The position numbers were made by a program, and so were the translations under genes. The notes under the pieces were generated by a model. The model was not told the DNA's origin. It saw nothing but the letters and a program-made list of their open reading frames with translations, and ran no database searches. A stretch of DNA of 64,000 nucleotides, taken from Monosporascus cannonballus (lineage: Eukaryota > Ascomycota > Sordariomycetes > Xylariales). Positions 33,520 through 47,416 of this stretch are shown in pieces (within the stretch, counting starts at the first letter, position 1; each line of letters begins with the position of its first letter). Where the stretch lies: contig QJNS01000135.1 in NCBI GenBank assembly GCA_004154925.1, positions 1-64,000 on the forward strand, given 5' to 3'.

Positions 33520-36500
33520 AAATTCTTGATAGGTTCCTAGGTATTTTTAAAGTTTGGGTGTTTTTTTTTATTTAATTAGGTACTTGGTAAATCCGTTTTG
33601 TTTTTGCATATCGAGAATTTTCTTTATTTCGTATATTTGTTCGTTTTTTACTTTTACGTTATTTTATGTCGTATATATTTTGATTATATTTGCTGTTAAT
33701 TTAAGTAAAAAAATATGAAAAATTAGATAAAGTTTAACTTTCGGTGGAAGTTTTAATTAATAATTGTTTTCTGAGATTTCCTTGGCGATTTTATATGGAC
33801 CGATGTATTTGAAATCGAGTTTTTTGCTAAGTCGTTTTGTTTAAATATTTTTTGTAACGAGGAAAACCATTTTCCTTTTTTTGAAGATTAATTTTTTTAA
33901 TTTTTTCTGATTACAATATTTGTTTATTTGATTCCGTACGAATTTTAATTTTATCTTTATTTTCTCGTATAATTATTATAATTATTTTAACGTAAGGATT
34001 ATTTTGATATTAATTAGACCGTTATTACGTACTTTTTTGTAAATTTCCGGAATAAAATTAAAATTTACGTTTATAGGTATTATTTTAATATTTTCGTAAT
34101 AACTGGTATTATAAGTTAATTATGTAATTAGTAATTTTTAACTAAGTTATTTTATTTATAATTAATGTAATATCGTAAATAAGTTTTTAAAATTTAATTT
34201 ATTCGTTTTATCTTTTTATTTATTTAAGGTTTAAATACGTTAAATAATTTGTGATTTAAGCCAATTTGTACCGTTAGGATTTGCCAAAATTTAAATACGA
34301 ATATCGATCCCTTATTTGATATAATTTCTATTAGTAATCCTTATATATTAAAAATGTTTTTGAGAAAAATGTATGCCAGTTATTCGGCGTTTATATCCTT
34401 ATAATATTGTAAAAAATAAGAAATTTTCGTAAATCGATCGACGATTACAAAGATATTATCGTAATATATTTCCGTAACTGGATTGTATGATATAAAAGGT
34501 TTAGTAATAAAATCGAATATAATTAAACATTATGGTTATTTTGTAACTGGTAATAGCTGTAATTTTCCATATAGTTTGTGTCGTCGAGCCTTTGCTCTGG
34601 CGTAAATGTTATATTGCCGTATGATTTTCTATATTATTAATTTTATTTTGGGAAAAGAATATATGCGTTAAAATTGGTTTAAGGTTTTATAAATTTTTGG
34701 ATATTTATGTAATTAATGTTCGTATATTTTTCGTACTAAGTTTTTTTAATATTTTTTTAAAATTTACATTTTATTCGTTCTTTGGTTTTTTAGGAAACCG
34801 TTATTATGTTATTGAATTTTTTAATGTATATCGCAAAATACTGCCCGAATTATCGTAATCTGTCGTAAGCGTAAATGTTTTTTTGTAATAATATTAAAAA
34901 TTATATGGCTAATTTTAACCAATTTTTTTCGAAATCTGGTCGCTTATTTAAAACATATGCTCTATTATTCTTTAATTTTTTATGGATAATAACGAAGTCG
35001 AAGGTCGCCAATTTTTCCACGTAACGAAATTATCGTTTTATAAGTTTTTTGATCGTGGTAAATCGGGTAAGATTTTAATAATCCGTATAAACTTTAACCT
35101 AATGCAAATTTTCCTTTAGGAAATACCTAAACTTTCGAAATATTATAATAATAGCCATAAATTCCTTATCTGGAATACCGTAATTAAATTCGGCTCCTTT
35201 TAATTTGTACGAAAAAAATGTAATAAGGTATAATTTACCTTAATTATTTCGTTATCCGATTATTACGCTTAATACATAATCCGAAATATCGGTTTTTAAT
35301 TTAACGGGACGGTTTAGATCGTATATAATTAATACTGGTTCGTTAATAATCGCATTCTTAATATCCTGAAATACTTTTTTTATATTTAACGTCCATTTAA
35401 ATTCTTTTTTTTTCGTAAGATTTATTAAAGGTATAATTATCTTATTAAAGTTTCGAATAAACTTCCTGTAATAATTAACCAATCCAAGGAATACCTATAC
35501 CTCCTTAACCGTAACTGGCGTTTGTCATTTTATGATTACAGCGATTTTTTTGGGATCCATTTTAATATGTCCTAAAGTGATAATATATTCCAGATATTCC
35601 ACCTTCTATGTATGGAACTAATTTTTTTTGCGTTAACAAGTAATTTTACGTCCTATAAAACTTGAAAAATTTTGTAAACGTATTTTGTATATGCTTTTTC
35701 CGTTTTTGAAAAAATAAGAATGTCGTCGAGATAGCAAACAACGAAAATATCGATATATTTTCGTAATACGTAATTAACTATTTGCTGGAAAATTATTAGT
35801 ACGTTTATAAGTCCTATTGGTATAACCAAATATTTAAATAATCCGTATTTTGTTTTGAAAGTTATTTTCCATTCGTATCCTTTTTTAATCCTAATAAGGT
35901 TATGTCCATTTTTGAGATCGAATATTATGAATTATTTGATTCCATAAAATCGGTTTTTTATGTTCGTAATTAAAGGTAATAATGTTCGATTTTTAATTGT
36001 AATATTATTTAATTATCGATAATTAATTATAAGTCGTAATTTCTTATTTTTTTTAAGTACGAAAAATATAAGGTATTTTGCCGGTAACTTCGAAAGTCGA
36101 ATTTATCCTTTTTGTAACCGATTTTCTAGGTATTTTCTGAAGGTATATAGTTCGTTTCCGCTAAGATTATAAATTAGGTAAAATTTTGTCGAAAATCCTT
36201 TTTTAAGGATTATTTTATAATCTTATTTACTATGTTTTGGTAATTTCGTATCGAGTTTTTTCTTAAAAAGCTATTTATATTTGTAATATTATAGTGGTAT
36301 ATTAGTTAAAGTTTTTAATTCCTTAGGTTATTATTCTTGTTGTTTTAAATCGTTATTCAATTATTTTAATTTCGTTTTAATAGTAATAATAATACGTTGT
36401 AATTTTCTTTAATGCCCGGTTTTTTTGTATTTTGTTTTTTTGGATAATAAGATATTTATCGTATCTTTATACTTGCATTCGTTGTTATTATCGATCGAAT

Positions 36501-38821
36501 ATTAAGATTTTAATTTTTTTTTTATTTGCTAATAGGGTATAAGACGAACCTTACCTGGCTAATCTTATTATTAATCAAAATTCCGTATTGGCGTATTTAT
36601 GGTAATCTTAAAATCATATTGTAATTCCCGAATAAAACGATATCGAAATTAATCGTTTGATATCGTCCTTTAACAAAAATCTCGAAATAATTAATTTCGC
36701 GTATAATTTTTCTATTATTGTAGGTGAATTCCTAACCTTTGGCATTTATCGTTATATAGGGTTTTAATTTGTATTTTTATAATAGTTTAAAATTATTAAC
36801 TACATTTGGTACAATATAATTTCCGCCCAGAATTCCGCAGTTTATTATTGCGGTATACTAGTACGTTCCGATTTGAATTTCCAAAATAATAAGGTTGTTA
36901 ACGTTTTTTATCGTCGCGTTTAAAGCTTTTTTTAGGAATTCCCTTTAACTTCTTTGGGTTTCGTTATTTTACGGCTTTTTTACAGGTAACTTTTTTTTTT
37001 AATTCTTGTTTGAATTTATCAAGCCTTATTTATATTTTTGTGTACAGCGTATCAAGTTACTGTATTTGTCGTTATTGTCGGCGTATTGTTCCTTCGAACC
37101 GTATTAATTGTTCTTAATTTTTTTACAATTTCTTTCCCTATCGAATAAATTGTTTTTTTATATTTACAATTATATCCTATTATGCGTTATTTTGGTTATC
37201 ATTTTAGAGATTTTTTATAAACTAACGTATTTTTTCTTTAATAGCCTTTTTTCGTAAGGATCTATAGTAAATATTAATTAAAAATAAAAATCCGTAATAA
37301 TTTTCTAGCAATGCTTTTTTACCGTATGCTGGATTAATTTTTTTTCCGTTTAATAATTACATTATTTATAATAAAAAAAGGGTTTTTTTACGGGCATTAT
37401 TTTTCTTTAGGCCAACTTTTTTTTTTGGCTAATTGCTAGATATTTCCTGGGGCTATGGTTCGAAACTGTCGATATTATTATTTATCGTTTTTATTATACC
37501 CGGTACGGTTTGGAAAATCGAATTTTTCGTACTATATATAAATAATTCATATATAAATATATTGTTTTCATTTTTTGTAATCGGGATATTCTCGTCGTCG
37601 ATAGTGTATGGCGTATATTTTACCGTATCGATCAGGTATTTCGGAATCAAGTTTTTCTATTTAATCTTAGTATTTTTATAATTATCCTTATAACCCTTTT
37701 CATTATATTCGTAATATTTATCGAGCCAATTTTTTGGCTTTTCGCGTTTTTTGTCAAATCTTTTGTCGTAATAGCCCTTATTAAATCTTTTGCTATAAGC
37801 TTACCGTATACTTGGCTTAAATTATGTTAATAACTTTACTATTATTTCCTTAGTTATTTTTAAATTATCTTTTCGGTATAGGGATTTAATTATTTTGTCG
37901 TGGTTTTTTAGGTTTTTTATATTTATAAGCTTTATATCTTATTTTGTTATAATTAAAGCATTTAATTTGGCTTTAATCTTATCTGTAAATAATGCCGAAT
38001 TCCATAAATCCTAATACCGTTCCGTAAAAAATAAGGGGCGCGTTTCGTTTTTTCCCTTGGTTAAACTTATTATATCCTAAACGTAAAGCATATTATCCTT
38101 TTTTTTCCTGTCGTTTTTTAAATTGTTAATTATTAATTTTAATTGCCTTTGTAATATACTGGTCCAGGGTAACTGCTTACTTAATCCGAATAATTTTATC
38201 TTTTATATTATTTTTTAGCCTTTTATAAAATATATCGATAAAGGCGTCGGTTTCGTCATTTTCTTATCCCGCCTTAACCGCAAGACTTTTGAAGGTTACG
38301 GCGTATTTAGACGTAAATCTTTTTTATCGGAATTGTAAAAGTTGTTAAACCGTTAATTGTTTTTTATCCGGATTGCCGAAATTATTACGCATTTTGTTTT
38401 CGAAATTAATATAAATTAAAAAAACCTTATTGGTAAAATCTTTCCAATTTGCTTTTTTTATTTTTAGGAAGTTTTTTATAATAAGCTCAAATTAATTAGC
38501 CGCATTTTTTGTTAAGCATGTTTTTACTGCTAGGACCATATTCATTAAGTTATTAAAATTTAGGAAACATAGGTAAATTCGTGCTTAAATTCAAAAAGTT
38601 TAACGGTTACCTTTTTTATCGTAAGATTTTCGCTTTTTGGGCTTTATACGGGCGAAAAAAGGTTAAGTAAGCGTAACCTTAAGTTGTCGAACTTTTTTTT
38701 CCAGCTCCCGAATTCGAGCCTAAAGCTGCTGAATAAGGGTTTTCTAAATGCTGGTCGATATTTTGACAATGTTAAATATTGCTTAAAGTTTGACGGTATT
38801 ATTAAATAAAAGTTTGTAACG
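33520..38821 (-). pseudogene. Gypsy-2 gag-pol, RIP-inactivated
   Basis: Minus-strand chromodomain next to the accessory frame, then integrase, RNase H and reverse transcriptase further right. The open stretch at 35252-35482 encodes the RT/RNase H junction (VNYYRKFIRNFNKI..LKTDISDYVLSVIIG). The RT active site YLDD is intact at 35722-35733. The gag zinc knuckle near 37930-37990 keeps only the first Cys. Otherwise closed by TAA/TAG stops. Confidence 0.88.
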
Positions 38822-39171
38822 TATAACGGCTAAACGGTTTAATTAATTATTAAACCTTAAGTCGACGGATTTATGTTAGCAAAAGTATTATAGGAATCTA
38901 AGCAATAAATATAATAACGTATTATGTCTCGTAATACTAAAAGTGCTTTAGGTAACGAATTATTATTATAAGCTGAAGTTATCTAAACTATGGAATTAAT
39001 AAGCATATATATCCTTCTCCTTTAGCTGGCTCATTATCAGTAAGTTGGTAATCCGGCTCACTGGCTTACCACCAGTGAGTTGGTGATCCATCACGTGACC
39101 TGATCCACATAGTTTTCTTGGCCTTCCTGTTGCGACCGTTTCTGGAGGCCGTGGCTTGTCAGGTCGTGACA
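38822..39171 (-). repeat. Gypsy-2 5' LTR (right copy, U3 type B)
   Basis: 350 bp, equal in length to the left copy, ending GGTCGTGACA before the TSD TAAAA. Confidence 0.92.
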
Positions 39172-40470
39172 TAAAAGCCTTACGAGGTTTTAAAAAGACT
39201 ATCGGAAAAAATTGAATTAATTGTTTTATTATACGCCATAATAAAATACATACGAAAAAAGGACGAATTCTACCTCTGGACCGCCTAATGATACGCGATT
39301 GCGACGATATCCGTAAATCTTTTTTCTCTTACCGCCGTCCAAACGAAATATAAAATCAAGTTTACGAACGAATATAATATAGATAAAATGGACGTTTAAA
39401 AGGGGGAAAAAACTAATAAAACGGTCGTAAGATTTTCGAAAACGATTCGCGCGAAATTTGAAAAATTAGGCATAACGTTATAGGTATTTATTTTCGAATA
39501 TATCGGCTTTATATATGAAAAAGGTACGGCATATACATTTTCAATAGTTTTACCGTTCAAAAATAATATCTATCCGAATATATCGAAAAAACCGAATATA
39601 CGTTAATTTCGAAAAAGTAAGTTAATAACGTTATCGTTTTAAAATAACTAGGATTTATTTTCCTTCCGGAAATTAAGTTTCGTTTCCATAATAAATAACG
39701 GTTATTTATCCTAAATAGCTATATTATATACGTATTGTTTGCTTTTACATGGAAATGTTTTAAAAATAAGGTCGCTTTTATATATTTTCCACTTTATTCG
39801 AATAATAGCCTTTAGCCATTCGACGTTACCGTATTTTCTGTACTTAAAAAAATATCGTATCGTTTTGCGAAAGGCCGGCGGATTATTCGCAATAATTTTC
39901 GAATACAAACGCTATATGCTAAAAGCATATCGCGAAGTTGCCAAAATTGCCTTTATCGACAAAAATATCAAAGTTAGATAATATTATACCGGCTTACTTT
40001 CTTTCAGATCTGAAATAATATTAAAGGATTTCGAAATAGCACCCTAGCCGACACTTAAATCGAAAATACCTCCGGAACAAGTAATTAATAGCCAGAACGA
40101 AATCGTATATATTCCTTATAAGGCCTTAAAATTACGGAAAAATATACGAACGGCCTTACGTAATTAAGCGAAGGTATTTCGCGATATACGAAAAATGGTA
40201 ATTAAAGTTGCTAAAAAGCTTAATAATCTTAATATCGAAAACGTTATTTTCTGTTATAACAATTAGCTTTTATAAACGAAATTCGAGAAATACGAAAGTC
40301 GTAACTGCCAAATTGTTATTAAGTAATCGAATAAGATTTTTGCGAATTTATTAGATATTAAGTCGGTTAAGGACAAAGTTATTAAGCGTTTAAAACTTAT
40401 AAAAGCTAATAATCAGGTTCTAATTAATAATTATGTTAAAAAGTAATTTGCTACGAAAAGGCAGCGCAAA

Positions 40471-40704
40471 TCTAAATAACCAATATAGCTTTATTTTATT
40501 AAGAAATACGTTATTGCGTTGTTAAAAGGCTTTGGAACATGCAGATTACTATCAATTTGTATGTGTTTTGGCTATTTATTACTAGGGTACTTCATTAGAT
40601 GGGGTCCGAGATTAAACCCCACTTATCCAAGTCCGAGAGAAGAGAAAGAGTTGGGTATGCTGAGTTGGTCTGATGGATTGCGAGGATATATCAAGTGGTT
40701 TGCA
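40471..40704. other. non-AT-rich spacer between two DNA transposons
   Basis: About 200 bases of near-normal composition between the end of the pogo/Fot1-like gene and the Tc1/mariner left terminus. An ORF of 72 codons is open (40519-40737), but it runs into the Tc1 terminal repeat and has no recognisable motif, so I do not call it a gene. Confidence 0.5.
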
Positions 40705-40826
40705 CAGAGAAAGCTTTCAAAAGTTCTCGGCCGCTAAGACGCTAATAACAGGCACAAAAAAGTGTGGAAAACCCCGTACACATAACAACATATATTGAGC
40801 GATTTTTTTAGCTTTCTTTTTAGTTT

Positions 40827-41436
40827 TTGATTTTCCTAGTTATAACTCCGAATACGGATATCGCGATCCGTACCTTTGTAGTTTTTCTTAAAGCTCTCTG
40901 TAGTGAAAAGATTACCGCCGAAGTCATCGTTATTACAGAGTTCCTAAAGAGTACCATTAACGATATTTACGTGCGAACGATGACTCGAGAGTTTAACCTT
41001 AATGAACGATTTATCGTTATTTAAAATTATTATTTCGAACATGTTTTTCGTAACAGTCGCCTAAATAAGTATATAAAAAAGTAAAAATAGCAATATTAGA
41101 AAAAGTGAATTATAACCGATACGATAAGAAAAAATTATATATTAATATTATTAGAGAACTTAATTAAAAAGGACTTAACTTATTAATTATTACGGTTTAA
41201 AAAATATTTAAAATTGTCAATTTTCGTAAAACTAAGCGGACGAAAAATTTAAATTAACGAAAAAACAAAGCAAAACCGCTTTAATTAGTATATTGCTTAT
41301 AAGAATTGGATTTTCGACGATTAGAAAAATATTATTTGGTTAAATAAGATTTTTATTATTTGTTATATCGCTAAAGGAGCTATTATGTATAAAGGCGAGT
41401 TAACGAACGGTTTTTTCGAAGTTATATTTGCGAAAG
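40827..41436 (+). pseudogene. Tc1/mariner transposase, N-terminal half
   Basis: The first 60-odd codons are free of stops (TPNTDIAIRTFVVFLKAL..STINDIYVRTMTREF), matching the helix-turn-helix start of fungal Tc1-like transposases. Further on comes NWIFDD.KNIIWLNK at 41304-41348, where the family has 'W..DDWKNVIWSDE'. The first catalytic Asp is now Asn and the next Glu is Lys, both G-to-A changes. Cut by the Gypsy-3 insertion at 41436. Confidence 0.82.
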
Positions 41437-41968
41437 TGTTACGACCTGATAGGTTGCGGCCTGTCACGGCGCTGTACGTCTCTTAGGTTTCTAGAAGATA
41501 TTCTGTTGTTGCACGACGAAGAAAGAAAAGAGCTATCTAGTAAGCGCGCAGCGCGTATATATATATAGCGAAAGAGCGGCTTAAATAAGCCGCTTTGCTA
41601 GTGCTGTAACACGGCCTCAGAAAACGGTCAACGAGGATGACACGGACCACCTCCCAGGTCACGTGACGGGTGTTTAACAAAGATTTACTGAGTACGAATG
41701 ATCAGTACTAAATAACTGCTTAGCAAGATCTCGCTAAGCAAAACTAAATAAAGATAAGTAATAATGCTAGAATCAAAATATATACGCTTATTATTTCTAT
41801 AATTTAAATAATTTTAGCTTATAATAAACTATTATTATTTAAAACGTTTTTAATATTATAAAGCATAATACGTTATTATATTTATTACTTAGTTTCTTAC
41901 GATATTCCTGTTAATATAAACCTGTACAACTAAGGTTTAATAGTTAGTTAAACCCTTTAGCCGTTATA
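41437..41968 (+). repeat. Gypsy-3 5' LTR (U3 type D), interrupted
   Basis: Starts TGTTACGACCTGATAGG and ends AGCCGTTATA. 377 bp without the 150-bp insertion and one copy of its TSD. Confidence 0.88.
41462..41611 (+). repeat. 150-bp solo-LTR-like insertion, TSD CGGCC
   Basis: TGTCACGGCGCTG..GTGCTGTAACA between identical CGGCC duplications (41457-41461 and 41612-41616). It contains TATATATATATAGCG and a GCGGCTTAAATAAGCCGC palindrome. Much less AT-rich than the LTR it entered, so it is younger or escaped RIP. Confidence 0.82.
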
Positions 41969-44900
41969 CGTTGCAAGTTTTTGTTTAATAATATCATTAA
42001 ACTTTGAGCAATATCGCCGACATTATGTTTATCAATACGCAGCCCGAATAGCCTATTTACCAAGTTCTTGATAATCCGGATATTGGAATAGAATTCGAAA
42101 AGAAAAAGAAAAAGCTTTGCCTATTTTGCGAAAACATTTTTCGACATATAGATATTATGAACAAACGTATCGTTTAACTTAAGAAAAAAAATAATAATCT
42201 TATAACGTCCTTTTAAGCCGCCAATAAAAAGCTTAAGGAAAGGGAAAAGGTTCCCGAAATAAAAAAGCTTTTTGGAACGAATTAGATTATTTAGCTAAAT
42301 TTTACCAAGGAATTAAAAAAGGTTTTTAAATCGGTTATGTCGGAACTTTTCGACAGAACTTTAACTAAATTATAATTTTTTTAAATTAATGCCAAATATA
42401 TTTTGAGTATTTTGTTATTTAATTTATTACGTTTATTGTACGAATAAAATTCGCAATTGGACGATTTATTAAAAATATAATTATTTAATTCGAACTTATT
42501 ATAAAAAAATACGTTAATTTCTTAATTAAAAATAAAATTCGGAAATAATGAAAGTTTATAACAATTATAAGTAATTTAAGCAAATATTAACGAAACGTTT
42601 TAAAATAATAAATTAAAAAAAGCCGAAATATAAATATAATAATTATAATAAAAAACACTTAACATTTAATTACGGTTATATATTTATGCAATTAATTTTT
42701 AAGTTGAATTAGGAATTAAAAATATAAATAATTAAAATTTTTAATTACTTAAAAAAAGAAATGTAAAAAATATTTTTTAAATTTAATCGGCCCGATTATT
42801 TATCCAATTATATCGTTATAGTAATTAAGATTAACGATCGACAATATGCCTGGCGTATTGAAGATTTTAAAAGAAAAAATAATAACAAACCCCGACATAT
42901 AACTAATATTAATGCTTTTCGACGCGGTAATATTTCTTACGATACGAAATAAGGGCTTATGCAATTAAAAGTTATTTATAAAAAAAGACTAGAATTAGAC
43001 TAAATATTTTAATTGTAATAGAATAAAGCACAAGGTAACGTAATATAAAGCACCTAAAAAATCTCGTCAAGATAACTAAAAATTAATACTCGAAAGATGA
43101 TTCAGAGAAAACTAGAAAAATAAAAGCAAACCTATCAATATAATTCGGCCTAAATACGTACCAGGCCATCCATAATACGAAGTTTAATAAAGAATACGAG
43201 AAACTAGGAAGCTAGCCTAATAAATATCACGAATATAACAAGAAGCATTATAAGGATGATTATGCAAATACCAGAACTAAATAAAAAAATCTGTCCCGGA
43301 ACCTTTAATCCATACCGCAGAATATATGCTATATATTGTCGACGACGAGAATATTTTAATTACAAAAAATAGAAACAATATATTTACGGACGAATTACCT
43401 CTATACATTATAAACGATTTAATGTTTCAAACCGTACCGGAAATGATAAGAATAATAAATAACAATATCGATATTTTTAATTTATAGCCCTAGAAAATAT
43501 TTAATAATTAGGCGAAATAAAAAACTGGTTTAAAAACTACTTATAAAAAACATGTTGGGTTACTGATAATAATATAATTACTAAACAGAAAAAAAGTTAA
43601 TTTAATATATAATAAAAAATATTACTAAAAAGTTATTATAGTTTTTTATTTTTAATTGGTACTTATTATAAATCCTTATAAAAGACATGCCATCAAAAAA
43701 TACGTTAATTTATAAGCGAGATTTAAAACGATAATCAATACGACGTATAATGGGATATAATTAAAACTATAAAAAATATTTTACTTAATAAGAAAAACAA
43801 TTATAACAGAATTAAGAATAATTAATATAATTCGAAGTAATAATACGCCGACAATAACGATAAATATAATAACTTAATGCGTTATATACGAAAATATCGA
43901 TAAGATTTAATAAAATCAAATAAAAGTTAAAAGAAAAAAGTTATTTGTAAAAAAGTTATAAAAAAACGAAACTTAAAAAAATTAAAAGAAATTCTTAAAA
44001 AAGGCTTTAAATACGACGATAAAAGCCGTTAATAATTTTATTATTTTGAATATACGGTTTAAAACGTATTAATATATTATAATAATAAATTACGAAATTT
44101 TAGACGAAAGTTATATTGTACTAGATATGGTTAATATGCTTAAATTATTATAAAGATATAAGCTAAAACTCTGTATAACGATAAATGCCGAAAATTAAAA
44201 ATTCGCTTACGATAACGAAAAAATTATATGTAAAATTAATTACTTCGAAATTTCTATTTAAGGATAATACCAGATAATTAATTTCGATATCGTTTTACTA
44301 GGAAATTACGATATGATTTTAGAAAAGCCATAGATGTATTAGTATAAGGATTTGATTAATAAAAAGATTAGTTAAGTAAGGCTTATCTTATATCTTATAA
44401 ACGGATAAAAGAAAAATTAAGATCTTAATATTTGATCAAAAATGGCGACGAATACAAGTATAAAGATACGACAGAAACCTTATTACTCAAAGGGATAAGA
44501 TATAAGAAAAAAAATAAACATTAAAGAGAAATACGACGTATCGTGGTTATTATCAAAGTGAAATTAAAACAAGTACATAACGACTTAAAACAGCAGCTTT
44601 AAAAGTCAGAAAATCTAATTAATATGCTATTATAATATTACGGATACGAAAGACTTTTTAAAAAAAGTTTAATACGAAATTATTAAACCATAACGAATAA
44701 AAGTATAAAATAATCTTTAAAAAATATTCGACGAAAATTTACCTTATTTATAATTTTAACAATAACGAATTACGTACTTTTAGAAAATACCTAGAAAATA
44801 GATTATAAAAAGAAAAAAATTCGATTTTCGAAATTACTGGCAAAATACCTTATATTTTTCATACTTACAAAGAATAGAAGATTGCGACTTAAAGTTAATT

Positions 44901-47416
44901 ATCGATAATTAAACGATATTATTATTAAAAATCGAATATTATTACCTTTAATTACGGAAATAAAGAACCGATTTTACGAAATCAAGTAGTTTATAATATT
45001 CGATTTTAAAAATAAATATAATCTTATTAGGATTAAAAAATACGAATAAAAAATAGTTTATAATACGAAATACAGATTATTGAGGTGCTTGATTATGTTA
45101 ATAAAACTTACGAATATATTAACAGTTTTTTAACAGATAATTAATTGTGTATTACGAAAATATCTCGATATTTTTATCCTTTGTTATCTCGACGATATCT
45201 TTGTTTTCTCGGAAACGAAAAAAGCATATATAAAATATATTCATAAAGTTTTTTAAGCTTTATAAAACATAAAGATATTTGTTAACGCAGAAAGAAATTA
45301 GTTCTATATATAAAAAATAAAATATTTAAGATATATTATTGTTCCAAAATATATTAAAATAAACCTTAAGAAAATCGTTATAATTATAAAATAACAAATG
45401 CCAATTACTGTTAAGGAGGTACAAATATTTTTTAGATTTGCTAATTATTATAAGAAATGTATTTAAAACTTTAGTAAAATAACTATATCTTTAAAGAAGC
45501 TTACGAAAAAATCAAAACAATTTAAATAAATATCCGAAACGGAAAAAGTGTTTCTGAATATTAAGAATACGATTATTAATGAGCCAGTATGAATTATATA
45601 TAATTTAAATTACATTATTAAGCTAAAAACCGATAATTCGGATTACGCATTAAAGGTAGTAATCGAATAACAAAATAATTAAGGCAAATTGTATTTTATT
45701 ACAAGTTTTTATATAAATATAAAGAAACCAAATATAATTATAGCATTTTAAACAAAAGGTTTATGGCTATTATTATAGTATTCCGAAATTTTAAATATTT
45801 CCTTAAGGGAAATTTACACCAAATTAAGATTTATACGGATTATTAAAAGTTTACCCGATTTATTACGACCAGAAAACATATAGAACAATAATTTCGTTAT
45901 GCGGAAGAACTGGCAAACTTTGATTTTATTATTATTTATAGAAAAGGTTTAAAAAATAACAAAATAAACGTTTTAAGCAAACGATTAAATGTCGAAAACA
46001 ATTAGTTAAGATTAGCTATATATTTTTTAATATTACTACCAAAGATATTTACGTCCGTGATAAATTGCGATTATTCGAGCAGTATCTTTTGATATATCTC
46101 AGAAAATCCAATAATACAACGACGATCTTCTAAAAAACCAAAGCATAAATAAGATATAAGTTTTAGAAACATATTAAAAATATTTAATACGTAATATATA
46201 CAAATATCAGCTACATTAATATTTAGAGATTTACAAAACTTTAAAACGACTTCGACGTATATATTCTTGTTTAAAAATAAAATTAATAATATAAAATGTT
46301 ATATAATAATATATATTTTGCGCTAGAATAAAAGCTCGACGATATAAGCCATATTGAAAATTACAGCTATTACCAGTTGCAAAACGATTATAATATTTAG
46401 TTATATTCGACTATATTATCAAACCTTTTATACTAAAAGATTTAGTTTTAGGAATATATTACGATAGTATTTTCGTTATCGTCGATCGATATACAAAATC
46501 TTTCTATTTTCTATTGTACCCTAAAGATATAAACGCCGAATAAATAATATATATTTTTTAAACATATTTTTAATATATACGGACTATTAACAAAAATTAT
46601 TTTAAACAAAAAATCGATTTTTGAATTTAAATTTTAAAAACGACTGATAACGCAAATCGGCTTATATTATAAGTTATTCAGCATTTCAAATTATAAATAA
46701 ATAAATAAAATATACTTACCAAATCTTAAAAACCTACGTACTTTATTATATTAATTACTAACAAAATAATTAAATTAAAGAAATATTAATCGTATAATTA
46801 ATTTATAATACCATTTATTACGAAAATATTAAAATAATACTAGCGAACGTATATCTTAATTTTATTTTAAAAGTTTATAAAGAAATACGTAATAACAGTC
46901 CAATTAATATTAATATAATCTTTATATCCGAATATTTACGATAATTATATTAAAAAATAAAAACAAAATTTAAATTTATACGAAATTAAATAAACAAATA
47001 TTATAATTAGAAAAGGTAAAATGGATTAATTTTCGAAAAAAGGAAAATGGTCTTTTTCGTTATTAAAAACATTTAAATGAAACGACCCAGTAAAAAATTC
47101 GATTTCAAATATATCGGTCCATACAAAATCACCAAGAAAATCTTAAAAAATAATTATTAATTAAAACTTTTGCTAAAAGTTAAAGTATATCCAATTTTCT
47201 ATTTTTTTATTCGAATTAATAACAGATATAATTAAGGTATATACGGCATAAAACGATATAGAAATAAAAAAACGAATAAGTAAATAAGGTGGAAAAGATT
47301 TTTAATATAAGAAAATAAGATGGACTTACTTAATACCTAATTAAATAAAAAAAATACCCGGATTCCGAAAACATTTAGAAACCCGCCAAAAATCTTATTA
47401 ACGCCTAGTACCTGTT
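41969..47416 (+). pseudogene. Gypsy-3 gag-pol, RIP-inactivated
   Basis: The gag zinc knuckle near 43009-43060 reads YFNCNRIKHKVT.YK, with the first and fourth ligands lost. The RT active site YLDD is intact at 45185-45196 in ILCYLDDIFVFSE. The RNase H segment LKTDNSDYALKVVIE follows at about 45630-45670. The integrase lies to the right, and a chromodomain at about 47290-47405 has DSENI.KPAKNLINA. Gypsy-4 begins directly after the chromodomain. Confidence 0.85.

Larger units (their letters stand above)
32523..39171 (-). mobile_element. Gypsy-2: Ty3/Gypsy chromovirus, minus strand, TSD TAAAA
   Basis: 6.65 kb. The LTRs of 350 bp each (32523-32872 and 38822-39171) are flanked by perfect TAAAA duplications (32518-32522 and 39172-39176). 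It interrupts the pogo/Fot1-like transposase. Gag-pol lies on the minus strand; the antisense accessory frame lies on the plus strand at 32960-33517. Confidence 0.95.
32255..40470 (+). pseudogene. pogo/Fot1-like DDE transposase gene, split by Gypsy-2
   Basis: The N-terminal part begins at ATG 32255 and runs for 60 codons without a stop to TAG 32435. It has the helix-turn-helix-like start (RRIQDTKDFIAKGSSEALI) and the RKLS motif. It continues with stops to the Gypsy-2 site at 32522. After Gypsy-2 it resumes at 39172 with LRGFKKTIGKN.INCFIIRH, the CENP-B-like DNA-binding segment. Then come the DDE-core blocks LFILNSYIIYVLFAFTWKCF (for the usual 'lilDGh.SH...f...c') and FPLYSNNSL.PFDVTVF (for 'lPpHtsh.LQPLDV.vF'). 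A basic tail follows to about 40470. Substitutions such as D to N and H to Y fit RIP. The combined length without Gypsy-2 is about 1.6 kb, normal for Fot1. Terminal inverted repeats were not identified. Confidence 0.8.

Noticed and set aside
37433..37681. 82-codon plus-strand frame inside Gypsy-2 with apparent membrane segments
   Set aside because: AT-rich shadow of the gag-pol strand; hydrophobic residues come from the T-rich composition.
40519..40737. 72-codon frame with a hydrophobic start
   Set aside because: It reads through the spacer into the Tc1 terminal inverted repeat, which also appears in inverse orientation at 55940; no motif.
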